A stretch of DNA of 64,000 bases from Pseudomonas yangonensis (GTDB lineage Bacteria; Pseudomonadota; Gammaproteobacteria; Pseudomonadales; Pseudomonadaceae). The stretch spans positions 1 to 64,000 of the forward strand of contig NZ_BLJU01000018.1 of NCBI RefSeq assembly GCF_009932725.1. Direction: 5' to 3'. Below, piece by piece: positions 43,793 through 51,421 of this stretch. The notes under the pieces are model-generated. The model was not told the origin of the DNA. It saw only the letters and a list, made by a program, of their open reading frames with translations, and did not search any database. Numbering within the stretch: the stretch's first letter is position 1; each line of letters begins with the position of its first letter. Position numbers and translations under genes: made by a program.

Positions 43793-44362
43793 ATGTCCTG
43801 GCTCGAACTCATTGCTGCCGGGCTCGGCATTGTCGCGGTATGGCTGACCGTCCGGCAAAACCCCTGGTGCTGGCCCATCGGCTTGATCATGGTGCTGCTC
43901 TACGCCTGGCTGTTCTACGACTGGCGGCTGTATTCCAACCTGCTTCTGCAGTTGCTGTTCGCTGCACTGCAGCTCTACGGCTGGTGGCAGTGGACCCGAG
44001 GCGGCGAGCGTCATGATGGGCGCAAGGTCAGCCGCCTGGGACTCCCCGCGGTGGCCGCCGGCCTGCTGATCGGCGCGCTCGGCGCCTGGCTGCTCGGCTA
44101 TCTGATGGCCACCTACACAGACGCCAGCTCGCCCTGGCTGGATTCGGCACTGACCGCCTTCAGCCTGGTCGCGCAATTATGGATGGCGCAAAAACGCCTG
44201 CAATGCTGGATGCTGTGGGTGGTGGTGGACCTCTGCTACGTCGCCTTCTTCCTGCATAGCGAGCTGTATCTCACTGCCGCGCTTTACGCCGCCTTCACCG
44301 CCCTGGCCGTCAGCGGCTGGCTGAGCTGGCGCCGCGACCCCGCGTTGCACTACGCATCATGA
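43793..44362 (+). CDS. pnuC: PnuC-family nicotinamide riboside transporter
   Basis: 189 residues, about six to seven spans. The PnuC signature is seen at WLTVRQNPWCWPIGLIMVLLYAWLFYDWRLYSNLLLQLLF (residues about 18-58) and LWVVVDLCYVAFFLHSELYLTAALY. PnuC transporters bring nicotinamide riboside into the cell by facilitated diffusion. The ATGA overlap with the NadR-like kinase supports a two-gene NAD-precursor salvage unit. Confidence 0.88.
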   Translation: MSWLELIAAGLGIVAVWLTVRQNPWCWPIGLIMVLLYAWLFYDWRLYSNLLLQLLFAALQLYGWWQWTRGGERHDGRKVSRLGLPAVAAGLLIGALGAWLLGYLMATYTDASSPWLDSALTAFSLVAQLWMAQKRLQCWMLWVVVDLCYVAFFLHSELYLTAALYAAFTALAVSGWLSWRRDPALHYAS

Positions 44363-44910
44363 AAGTACTGGTGCTGACCGGGCCGGAGTCCAGCGGCAAA
44401 AGCTGGCTGGCGAGTGAAATTCAGGCGCACTTCGGTGGCCTGGTGGTGGGCGAGTATGTCCGTTACTTCATCGATGAGCAGCGGCGCGATACCTGCTATG
44501 CCGATATCGGCGAAATCGCGCGCGGCCAACTCGCCTGGGAAGATGCTGCAAGGGCAGCCAAACCCTCGCTGCTGATTCTCGACACGCATCTGCTGAGCAA
44601 CATGCTGTGGAGCCGATGCCTGTTCGGCGATTGCCCAGGCTGGCTGGAAAACGAATTGCTTGCACGTCGCTATGACCAGCATCTACTGCTTGACCCTGCA
44701 GGTGTGCCATGGACAGAGGATGGCCAGCGTTGTCAGCCACAACTGGCTGAACGTCAGGCGTTTCATCAGGCCTGTCGGGACTGGCTGCTGAGGCACGGCC
44801 AGCCCTTCAGCGAGCTCTCCGGCAGCTGGGGTGAACGGCGCCAGGCAGCGTTGGAGCAGGTCGCGGCGCTGCTCGGCTCAGCTGACCAGCACGCTGGCCC
44901 AAGCCACTAA
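44359..44910 (+). CDS. NadR-like nicotinamide riboside kinase (P-loop ATPase)
   Basis: 183 residues. Walker A is LTGPESSGKSWLASEI (residues 7-15), and the domain matches the ribosylnicotinamide kinase half of NadR (VVGEYVRYFIDEQ; LLILDTHLLSNMLW; DQHLLLDPAGVPWTEDGQR). The NadR adenylyltransferase and repressor domains are missing, so it most likely only phosphorylates nicotinamide riboside to NMN and traps imported substrate. It overlaps the pnuC stop by ATGA, and its 3' end overlaps the convergent DUF3429 gene by 33 bp. Confidence 0.85.
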   Translation: MKVLVLTGPESSGKSWLASEIQAHFGGLVVGEYVRYFIDEQRRDTCYADIGEIARGQLAWEDAARAAKPSLLILDTHLLSNMLWSRCLFGDCPGWLENELLARRYDQHLLLDPAGVPWTEDGQRCQPQLAERQAFHQACRDWLLRHGQPFSELSGSWGERRQAALEQVAALLGSADQHAGPSH

Positions 44911-45345
44911 CAGACTCAGGCACACCACCAGTGTCAGGGGCGTACGCAGTGCCGGATACCATTGAGGCGCCAGCCCCACGCGTACTGCATGCATATCGGC
45001 CAGGTACAGACCAATGAAGGAGAACAGGCAGATCGGCAGTGACAGCCCCATCGGCAGCCCGCCGGCCAGTGCAGCCCAACCCAGCAAAGGCGGAATCACC
45101 GAAAGCCCCAGCTGCAGCCTGGCATTCTGGTCAGTTTCTTCCGCGCGCATGGCCAGGCCCCAGTGAATGGCGCCCATGAAGGCCAGGATCACTGCCGAGT
45201 AATCCAGCAAGGCACTTAGCACGAACGGTCGCCAGCCCAGGGGAATCACCCAGATGCCCAGCGCGCCACCCACGAAAGGCAGAAGCCCGGCATAACCCAG
45301 CAACACGGCCAGCTTCGGCGGCTTCGCGGCGTCGAACGGGTGCAT
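44878..45345 (-). CDS. DUF3429 membrane protein
   Basis: 155 residues, five predicted spans. The family hallmark IPLGWRPFVLSALLDYSAVILAFMGAIHWGLAM and LYLADMHAVRVGLAPQWYPALRTPLT are present; relatives include eukaryotic TMEM69. Function unknown. ATG 45345 was chosen for the GAGGAAA site upstream. The 3' end overlaps the NadR-like gene. Confidence 0.82.
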   Translation of the reverse strand: MHPFDAAKPPKLAVLLGYAGLLPFVGGALGIWVIPLGWRPFVLSALLDYSAVILAFMGAIHWGLAMRAEETDQNARLQLGLSVIPPLLGWAALAGGLPMGLSLPICLFSFIGLYLADMHAVRVGLAPQWYPALRTPLTLVVCLSLLVAWASVLVS

Positions 45346-45413
45346 GGAAATTTCCTCGGCTGTGGGTTTGACGAGCACCTTAGCAGTGTTTCTCGAGCGT
45401 TACAGCATGAGCC

Positions 45414-46622
45414 TCAGCGCAAGCGATGCTTGTGCAGCAGGCGATAGAAGGTCGGCCGCGAAATCCCCAGCGTGCGTGCGGCCTGACTCATGTTGTGGGT
45501 GTAACGCCCCAGCACATCGTTCAGCGCCTGACGTTCGGCCCGCAGGATGTAATCCTCCAGTGTCACCGGGATGTCGATCTCGACCGGAACCGACTGCAAG
45601 CCCAAGTCGGCAGCCAGGATCTGCCGCCCCTGCGCCGACACCAGGGCACGCACTACGCGATTGTGCAATTCGCGTACGTTACCCGGCCAGGCGTGTGCTC
45701 TCATGGCGTTGACCGCATCTTCGCTGAAGCGCCGGTGGTGGCGCGCGAACACGGCGCCATGCTGCTTGGCGAAGTGTTCGGCCAGCAGCAACTGGTCGCC
45801 AGGATGCTCGCGCAGATTAGGCGTGCGCAATTGCTGCGCCGTCAGCTGGTGAAACAGATCTCGGTTGAAACGCCCGTGCTGCAGCGCTTGCATCAGCTCC
45901 CCTCGATCCAGCGTCACGAGCGATGCTCCAGGATGGGCCAGCAGGTAATTCAGCAAGCGCTGCTGCGACGCATCGGGCAGCTCTGCGGGGTTCTCAAGCA
46001 CAACGGTGGTGTCACTCGACGCGGCCATGACTGCCTCATCGAAGGGTTCGGCACCATCCATCAGACGCATGGCGCGTACCCGGCGTGGTGAGCGCAGATG
46101 CAGCAACTTCGCCAACAGATGCTTGCCGCTGCCCCGTTCGCCACTGACGAGCAGCGGGCCGTCGCCACGGCTCAGGCGATCCACCTGTTTGCGCAGGTCT
46201 CGCACCGCGCCGCTATTCCCCAGAAACTGCAGCGACTGCCGCGCAGCCTTTAGCCTGCGCAGACGCGTAACGGCTTGCGCCTGCTGCAAGGTTTCCATCA
46301 GTCGCGGGGTTTCCACGGGTAAAGACAGGGCGGCAAATAACCATTCGCCGGCAAGCTCTTCAGTGTCGAACCGTCTCGGTCGCTGAGCATTCACCAGCGC
46401 CACGCAGGCAAGCCCCGTGCGCTGCAGCTGCTTGAGCAGCTTGCGTTCAGGTTGCTGATCGACAAGCAGCACAAGCGCGTCTGCCTCATGACCTGTGCAG
46501 GTCTCTGCCGTACAGCGCTGCAGGATCCAGCCCGCAGCCTGCAGAGGCTGAAGCAACGCTTCGCATACCATGAAAGGCTCGAGCACCAGTAAACGCCGGG
46601 ATAAAACGGAAACGGCCCGCAT
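45414..46622 (-). CDS. Enhancer-binding-protein-like regulator lacking the GAFTGA loop
   Basis: 402 residues. An N-terminal receiver-like domain (about 1-115) lacks a normal phosphoacceptor. A degenerate AAA+ domain follows: Walker A GERGSGK (161-167) intact, Walker B TTVVLENPAEL in place of the usual FLDEIGEL, and the sigma54-contact loop GAFTGA, with about 40 residues around it, is missing. Downstream elements remain (GRFNRDLFHQL, HAWPGNVRELHNRVVRAL). The C-terminal Fis-type helix-turn-helix (NMSQAARTLGISRPTFYRLLHK) is intact. Such proteins (TyrR or VpsR type) usually act at sigma70 promoters. It is divergent from the di-heme/catalase-like pair and probably regulates it. GGAG precedes ATG 46622. 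Confidence 0.87.
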   Translation of the reverse strand: MRAVSVLSRRLLVLEPFMVCEALLQPLQAAGWILQRCTAETCTGHEADALVLLVDQQPERKLLKQLQRTGLACVALVNAQRPRRFDTEELAGEWLFAALSLPVETPRLMETLQQAQAVTRLRRLKAARQSLQFLGNSGAVRDLRKQVDRLSRGDGPLLVSGERGSGKHLLAKLLHLRSPRRVRAMRLMDGAEPFDEAVMAASSDTTVVLENPAELPDASQQRLLNYLLAHPGASLVTLDRGELMQALQHGRFNRDLFHQLTAQQLRTPNLREHPGDQLLLAEHFAKQHGAVFARHHRRFSEDAVNAMRAHAWPGNVRELHNRVVRALVSAQGRQILAADLGLQSVPVEIDIPVTLEDYILRAERQALNDVLGRYTHNMSQAARTLGISRPTFYRLLHKHRLR

Positions 46623-46703
46623 ACTCCATCCTTGGCGCCATTATTTTGTAATCCCAATAAAAACAATGCTTTGGCGCACACAAGTGTAACGCTAGCAAGA
46701 ACT

Positions 46704-46733
46704 TTGACGCTTAATGGATCGTTTCTCTATAAG
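46704..46733 (+). promoter_or_regulatory. Sigma70-like promoter of the di-heme/catalase-like operon
   Basis: TTGACG (46704-46709) and TATAAG (46728-46733) are spaced by 18 bp, close to consensus. This fits a sigma70-type promoter under a regulator that cannot contact sigma54. Confidence 0.6.
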
Positions 46734-46784
46734 TCTTGTTCCTGTGGGTTATTGCGCAGTTTCATGATCTCGGCGATAGCAACT

Positions 46785-46808
46785 TGCCAATAGCCTGCAG
46801 TATTGGCA
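46785..46808 (+). promoter_or_regulatory. Perfect inverted repeat downstream of the promoter
   Basis: TGCCAATA (46785-46792) and TATTGGCA (46801-46808) with an 8-bp spacer lie between the predicted promoter and the ATG at 46848. It could be a repressor operator or a leader hairpin. Confidence 0.55.
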
Positions 46809-46847
46809 TAACGGCCCATCAATAAGAACGCCACAAGGAAGTTTCCG

Positions 46848-48722
46848 ATGCGTCTGCTGCGCCGTACTCTCAAGTTCGTGATCTTGCTGGCACTGGTCGG
46901 CCTGGCCGTGGTTCTGTATTACGTGGCCAACCCCAACCTGCCAACCTACCAGCAGCCCAACGAGCTGCACTATCTGCAGCAGTGGAGTGACGAGCAGCGC
47001 CAGACCTATTACTACACGCCGCAAGGCACCACGGTGAAAGGCCTGCGCTACGACTGGTTCACTGCGCTGGAAATGCCATTCAGTACGGAAAGGTTCGCCC
47101 GCCTCGATTATCTTGCCCGCTTCGGTTTTCTTACCGATCCCAGGCAACAGCCAAGCGCGCTCAACCCCGGCAATCTGCCCGTTGGCTTCACTCGCCATCA
47201 GGACAGCGAGAGCGGCGAACACTTTCTCGACATCAGTTGCGCCGCCTGCCACACCGGCGAGCTGCGCTACAAAGGCCATGCCGTACGCATCGACGGCGGC
47301 GCCGCCCTGCATTCGCTGGCATCCACCGTACCGACTCTGCGCGGCGGCGGCTTCGGCCAGGCGCTGGGCATGAGCATGGCGTTCACTTACTACAACCCGC
47401 TGAAATTCCGTCGTTTCGCTCAGCAAGTCCTGGGCGACCAGTATGAGCAGGACCGTGACCAGCTGCGCGAGGAGTTCAAGCAGGTACTCGATCGGCTGCT
47501 GGCGACCGCGTTCAACGACTGGCATCGCGGTCTTTACCCGACCGAAGAAGGTTTTGGCCGCACCGATGCGTTCGGGCGCATCGCCAACACGGTTTTTGGT
47601 GATGCTCTGGACGAAGCCAACTACCGCGTCGCCGACGCCCCGGTTAGCTATCCGCACCTCTGGGACATCTGGAAGTTCGACTGGGTGCAGTGGAACGGCT
47701 CGGCCATGCAGCCCATGGCGCGCAACGTCGGCGAAGCCTTGGGCGTCGGGGCAAGCCTGCATCTGCTCGACGAACAGGGCAAAGGCGTCGCCGCGGCGGA
47801 CCGCTATGCGTCCAGCGTGCGCCTGCACGATCTGTATACCCTCGAGGAAACCCTGAAACGACTGCAACCACCGAAGTGGCCAGAGGCAGTATTGGGCAAG
47901 GTAGACCTGCCTCTGGCCAGTCGCGGCAAGGCCCTCTACAGCGAAAACTGCGCCTACTGCCACGCCCCTGATCCCAAGCCCCGCGACCAGCGCCTGGCGC
48001 CGTCACGCGACCCCGAATGGAGGATGCGAGTGGTGCCGATCAGCATCGTCGGCACGGACCCGACCACTGCCGACAACATCGCCGATCATCGTTTCGACAT
48101 CAGCCGCCTCGGCTGGACCAAGGCCGAACTGTCGCAGCTTGACGTAAAGCTATACGGCGCCAGCCTCGACGACGTCGACTTCAAGCGCATTTCCAGCGCC
48201 AAAGCCCTGGCCTACATCACCGCCTACGTGGAGAACCGCGCCTATCAGGACGCCGGCATAGGGCCACGCCAGCGCCAGGAAATGGACGGCTACGGGTTGC
48301 CCATCGGCGTTCAGGAGAAACGCGGCTACAAGGCGCGCCCGCTGGACGGCATCTGGGCCACCCCGCCCTTCCTGCACAACGGTTCGGTGCCCAATCTGTT
48401 CGAGTTGCTTTCTCCCGTTTACGAGCGGCAGGCCAGGTTCTGGGTTGGCAACTTCGAATACGACCCGGTCCGGGTGGGCTATCGCAGCGAGGAGTTCGCG
48501 GGCGGCTTCCTGCTCGACACCCGCGTCACCGGCAATGGCAACGGCGGCCATGAATTCCGCGATGGTTGCCGCCAGGAAGGTGTGATCGGCCGCGCCCTGT
48601 CGCCGGACGAGCGCCTGGCGCTGATCGAATACCTCAAGGTACTCGGCAATGCCGAACTGGAAACCCAGCTCAGCGACGTGCCGGTACGCCCCTGGACATC
48701 CGGCCCGAGCTGCGAAGGCTGA
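46848..48722 (+). CDS. Di-heme c-type cytochrome of the MauG/RoxA group
   Basis: 624 residues. A signal anchor (RTLKFVILLALVGLAVVLYYV) puts the protein in the periplasm. Two heme c sites are seen: CAACH (131-135) and CAYCH (368-372). The C-terminal block GIWATPPFLHNGSVPNLFELLSPVYERQARFWVGNFEYDP is shared with di-heme cytochrome c peroxidases and RoxA-like rubber oxygenases. Length and motif spacing fit RoxA-like proteins rather than the roughly 330-residue bacterial CcpA. It could be a peroxidase, MauG-type maturase or dioxygenase; the substrate is unknown. First of a two-gene unit with the catalase-fold protein, divergent from an EBP-like regulator. Confidence 0.82.
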   Translation: MRLLRRTLKFVILLALVGLAVVLYYVANPNLPTYQQPNELHYLQQWSDEQRQTYYYTPQGTTVKGLRYDWFTALEMPFSTERFARLDYLARFGFLTDPRQQPSALNPGNLPVGFTRHQDSESGEHFLDISCAACHTGELRYKGHAVRIDGGAALHSLASTVPTLRGGGFGQALGMSMAFTYYNPLKFRRFAQQVLGDQYEQDRDQLREEFKQVLDRLLATAFNDWHRGLYPTEEGFGRTDAFGRIANTVFGDALDEANYRVADAPVSYPHLWDIWKFDWVQWNGSAMQPMARNVGEALGVGASLHLLDEQGKGVAAADRYASSVRLHDLYTLEETLKRLQPPKWPEAVLGKVDLPLASRGKALYSENCAYCHAPDPKPRDQRLAPSRDPEWRMRVVPISIVGTDPTTADNIADHRFDISRLGWTKAELSQLDVKLYGASLDDVDFKRISSAKALAYITAYVENRAYQDAGIGPRQRQEMDGYGLPIGVQEKRGYKARPLDGIWATPPFLHNGSVPNLFELLSPVYERQARFWVGNFEYDPVRVGYRSEEFAGGFLLDTRVTGNGNGGHEFRDGCRQEGVIGRALSPDERLALIEYLKVLGNAELETQLSDVPVRPWTSGPSCEG

Positions 48723-48755
48723 TTTCAACCGATATCTAGAACAAGGATTACAACG

Positions 48756-49949
48756 ATGTTGAAACGCTTCTGGCTCTGGCTCGGTCGCCTGCTCGGCAAA
48801 CTGCTGCTCACCGTCGCACTGCTCGGCCTGGTTGGCTGGGGGCTGGGCGAGGCCTATTACGGCTGGAAATTCTCCGGCCCGGTCTCGACCCAGGAAGAGA
48901 TCGCTCCGGATGAAGCCGCACTCAGCCGGCTGATCATCGAAGATGCCGTACGCATCGTCGAGCAGCACCGTGACAATACCCGCGTGCTGCGCGATGCCCA
49001 TGCCAAGGCACACGGCTGCGTCAGGGCCGAAGTGCAGGTGCTCGACACCCTGGACGAATCGCTGCGCCAGGGCGTGTTCAGCGAGCCAGGGCACACCTGG
49101 CAAGCCTGGATGCGCCTGTCCAACGGCAACGCCTACCCGCAGTTCGACCGCGCCCGCGATGCCCGCGGCATGGCCATCAAGCTGCTCGACGTGCCCGGTG
49201 AGAAACTCATGAAGAGCCCGGCAAATGCCGGTGAGCAGGATTTCGTGATGTTCAATCACCCTGCCTTCTTCGTGCGCGACGTCGCCGAATACCGCAGCAA
49301 CTTCGCCGCCCAGGCCGACGGCAAGAAGGCTCTGGCGTTCTTCCCCAGCTGGGACCCGCGCAGCTGGGAGATCCGTCATCTGTTCATCGCCCTGAAGACC
49401 CTGGCGCCTGCGCCGGAAAGTCCGGTGGCTACCACCTACAACTCCATCGCGCCGTTCAAGCTCGGAGAGCTGAACATCAAGTACCGGGTGATACCGACTC
49501 CGCAGAACTGCCCGCCCTACGAACTGCCGGAACAGAACACCGACTTGCCCAACTTCCTGCGCAACGCGCTTTACCAGCAACTGTCACTGGACCGCGTACC
49601 CGCCTGTTTCGAACTTCAGGTACAAAAACAGAACGCGCAGTACTACATGCCCATCGAAGATCCGACAGTGGAATGGAGCGAAAAGATATCGCCTTTCGAA
49701 AGCGTCGCACGCATTACCGTGCAGCCTCAGGACTTCGATAGTCGCGAACAAAACCTCTTCTGCGACAATTTGTCCTTCAACCCCTGGCATGCATTACCCG
49801 AACACCGCCCTATCGGCGGTATCAACCGTTTGCGCAAGTCGGTATACGAAGCGGTGAGCGCCTACCGGCAGCAGCGTAACGCTCCAGCCCCCGCCGCGCC
49901 TGAGCTGCGACCGATCGACGCGGAAGCGGGTGCGGAACTTTCGCAGTAA
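48756..49949 (+). CDS. Catalase-fold heme protein
   Basis: 397 residues, with an N-terminal membrane anchor (RLLGKLLLTVALLGLVGWGLGEAYYGW) so probably facing the periplasm. Catalase-like elements are in order: distal His in LRDAHAKAHGCVRAEV, distal Asn in DFVMFNHPAFFVRD, and a proximal RxxxY (RKSVY) in NPWHALPEHRPIGGINRLRKSVYEAV, corresponding to the RLFSY heme ligand of catalases. It belongs to the short catalase-related branch (allene oxide synthase/SrpA-like), whose members include peroxidases and fatty acid hydroperoxide enzymes. It starts 33 bp after the di-heme gene and is followed by a terminator. Confidence 0.82.
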   Translation: MLKRFWLWLGRLLGKLLLTVALLGLVGWGLGEAYYGWKFSGPVSTQEEIAPDEAALSRLIIEDAVRIVEQHRDNTRVLRDAHAKAHGCVRAEVQVLDTLDESLRQGVFSEPGHTWQAWMRLSNGNAYPQFDRARDARGMAIKLLDVPGEKLMKSPANAGEQDFVMFNHPAFFVRDVAEYRSNFAAQADGKKALAFFPSWDPRSWEIRHLFIALKTLAPAPESPVATTYNSIAPFKLGELNIKYRVIPTPQNCPPYELPEQNTDLPNFLRNALYQQLSLDRVPACFELQVQKQNAQYYMPIEDPTVEWSEKISPFESVARITVQPQDFDSREQNLFCDNLSFNPWHALPEHRPIGGINRLRKSVYEAVSAYRQQRNAPAPAAPELRPIDAEAGAELSQ

Positions 49950-49974
49950 AAAGTTGTAATCGGCGAGACGCCAG

Positions 49975-50016
49975 AAGTTTTTATTGCGGCACTTCGCACA
50001 GCAATAAAACTTTTTT
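49975..50016 (+). terminator. Terminator after the catalase-fold gene
   Basis: AAGTTTTTATTGC (49975-49987) can pair with GCAATAAAACTT (50001-50012) with one bulge, followed by a T run. It stands 25 bp after the stop at 49949. Confidence 0.75.
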
Positions 50017-50120
50017 CAGCGATGTGTGACTTATGGGTTCGCTGAGTTCATCAACAGCAATGTAAGGCCAACATGCTGGCCGCAATTAATTGTTGGGATC
50101 AACTCGGAGAAACCGAACCC

Positions 50121-50387
50121 ATGAACACACCGCTGCGTTTCAACGAAGCCTTGCTGATTGCCGATCGCGCCTTCCGCCCGTTCCAGTGCGTAGCTTGGAC
50201 TCCGCAAGACGGCACCGGCATTGTCAACATCAGCGTCATCGACCGCACCAGCACCCGCCTGCTCGGCCGCCAACTGTCCAGCGCCACCTACACCGACCCG
50301 CAGCAGCTGGAAGATGCGCTGCAGCACTCGCGCGACGAACTGCGCAGCCAGGGCTTCGACCTGGCGCCGTGGAGCATGCCGGAGTAA
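50121..50387 (+). CDS. Small soluble protein of unknown function
   Basis: 88 residues, no signal peptide: ISVIDRTSTRLLGRQ and TYTDPQQLEDALQHSRDELRSQGF are its most distinctive parts. It resembles short conserved pseudomonad hypothetical proteins, but I cannot name a family. GGAGA stands at moderate spacing before ATG 50121. Confidence 0.6.
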   Translation: MNTPLRFNEALLIADRAFRPFQCVAWTPQDGTGIVNISVIDRTSTRLLGRQLSSATYTDPQQLEDALQHSRDELRSQGFDLAPWSMPE

Positions 50388-50479
50388 GGCTTTTGCGGGG
50401 CGCCTTGTGCGCCCCGTTGCGCTTGGCCCTGGGGAGACTGCAGACTGCTGCAATCGGCCACCATTGCGAGCCTAGCGCC

Positions 50480-50707
50480 ATGCTTGAACTGCGCCCCAAC
50501 TGCGAGAACTGCGACTGCGATCTGCCGCCAGCCAGCTCCGACGCTCTGATCTGCTCCTTCGAATGCACCTTCTGCCGCTCCTGCGCGGAGTCGGTGCTGG
50601 CACTGCGCTGCCCGAACTGCGGCGGCGAACTGGTGAAGCGGCCGATCCGCCCTGCGGAAAAGCTCGAACGCTTTCCAGCATCCAGCGAACGCGTGCACAA
50701 AGCCTGA
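50480..50707 (+). CDS. DUF1272 Cys-rich zinc-binding-like protein
   Basis: 75 residues. Nine cysteines form CENCDCDLPP and CSFECTFCRSCAESVLALRCPNCGGELVKRP, the DUF1272 pattern, which predicts zinc ribbons. Family function unknown. ATG 50480 has no strong ribosome site, but composition and conserved pattern support the call. A strong bidirectional terminator follows. Confidence 0.82.
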   Translation: MLELRPNCENCDCDLPPASSDALICSFECTFCRSCAESVLALRCPNCGGELVKRPIRPAEKLERFPASSERVHKA

Positions 50708-50711
50708 AATG

Positions 50712-50741
50712 AAAAGGGGCGACCTCTCGGTCGCCCCTTTT
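50712..50741. terminator. Bidirectional terminator between the DUF1272 gene and nfuA
   Basis: AAAAGGGGCGACC (50712-50724) pairs perfectly with GGTCGCCCCTTTT (50729-50741) around a 4-base loop, with A and T runs at the ends. It serves both convergent genes. Confidence 0.88.
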
Positions 50742-50757
50742 CTGTGCGCTGCGCCTG

Positions 50758-51342
50758 TCAGTAATAGGCGTTCTCACGATTGCTGTGGTCGGTCACGTCA
50801 CGCACGCCCTTGAGTTCCGGAATACGCTCGAGCAGGGTTTTCTCGATGCCTTCCTTGAGCGTGTAGTCAGCCTGGCCACAACCCTGGCACCCACCACCGA
50901 ACTGCAGTACGGCAATACCTTCGTCGACCACGTCGACCAGGCTCACCTGGCCGCCGTGGCTGGCCAGACCGGGATTGATCTCGGTCTGCAGATAGTAGTT
51001 GATGCGCTCGTTCAGCGGGCTGTCCTCATTGACCATCGGCACTTTGGCGTTCGGCGCCTTGATGGTCAGCTGGCCGCCCATACGGTCGGTGGCGTAGTCG
51101 ACTACGGCGTCTTCCAGGAAAGGCTCGCTGATGCCATCGATCCAGGCGGTGAAGCTGGCCAGACCAACGGCGGTGTCTTCAGGCTTCTGTTCACCCGGCT
51201 TGCAGTAGGCGATGCAGGTTTCCGCATAAGGCGTACCTGGCTGGGTGATGAAAACGCGGATGCCGATACCCGGGGTGTCCTGCTTGCTCAGCAGCTCGGC
51301 CAGGTAATCTTCGGCAGCTTGGGTAATGGTGATGGCACTCAT
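50758..51342 (-). CDS. nfuA: NfuA, iron-sulfur cluster carrier
   Basis: 194 residues. An N-terminal degenerate A-type carrier domain (about 1-95) joins a C-terminal Nfu domain with cluster-ligand cysteines Cys152 and Cys155 in GGGCQGCGQADYTLKEGIE. NfuA delivers [4Fe-4S] clusters to apo-enzymes and protects them under oxidative or iron stress. A candidate IscR site lies upstream at 51395-51421. Confidence 0.95.
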   Translation of the reverse strand: MSAITITQAAEDYLAELLSKQDTPGIGIRVFITQPGTPYAETCIAYCKPGEQKPEDTAVGLASFTAWIDGISEPFLEDAVVDYATDRMGGQLTIKAPNAKVPMVNEDSPLNERINYYLQTEINPGLASHGGQVSLVDVVDEGIAVLQFGGGCQGCGQADYTLKEGIEKTLLERIPELKGVRDVTDHSNRENAYY

Positions 51343-51394
51343 GGCAACTCCTCACGGTCATGCGGCGGATTGTACGCCAAGTGACGACCTGAAT

Positions 51395-51421
51395 ATAGTC
51401 CTACTAATTTACTCAGGATAG
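51395..51421 (-). promoter_or_regulatory. Possible IscR-type operator upstream of nfuA
   Basis: The core ACTAATTTACT, flanked by ATAGTCCT on one side and CAGGATAG on the other, is similar to the type 1 IscR consensus (ATASYYGACTRWWWYAGTCRRSTAT) except for one extra base in each flank and one central mismatch. nfuA is known to be under IscR control in P. aeruginosa. It overlaps the acyltransferase 3' end. Confidence 0.4.
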
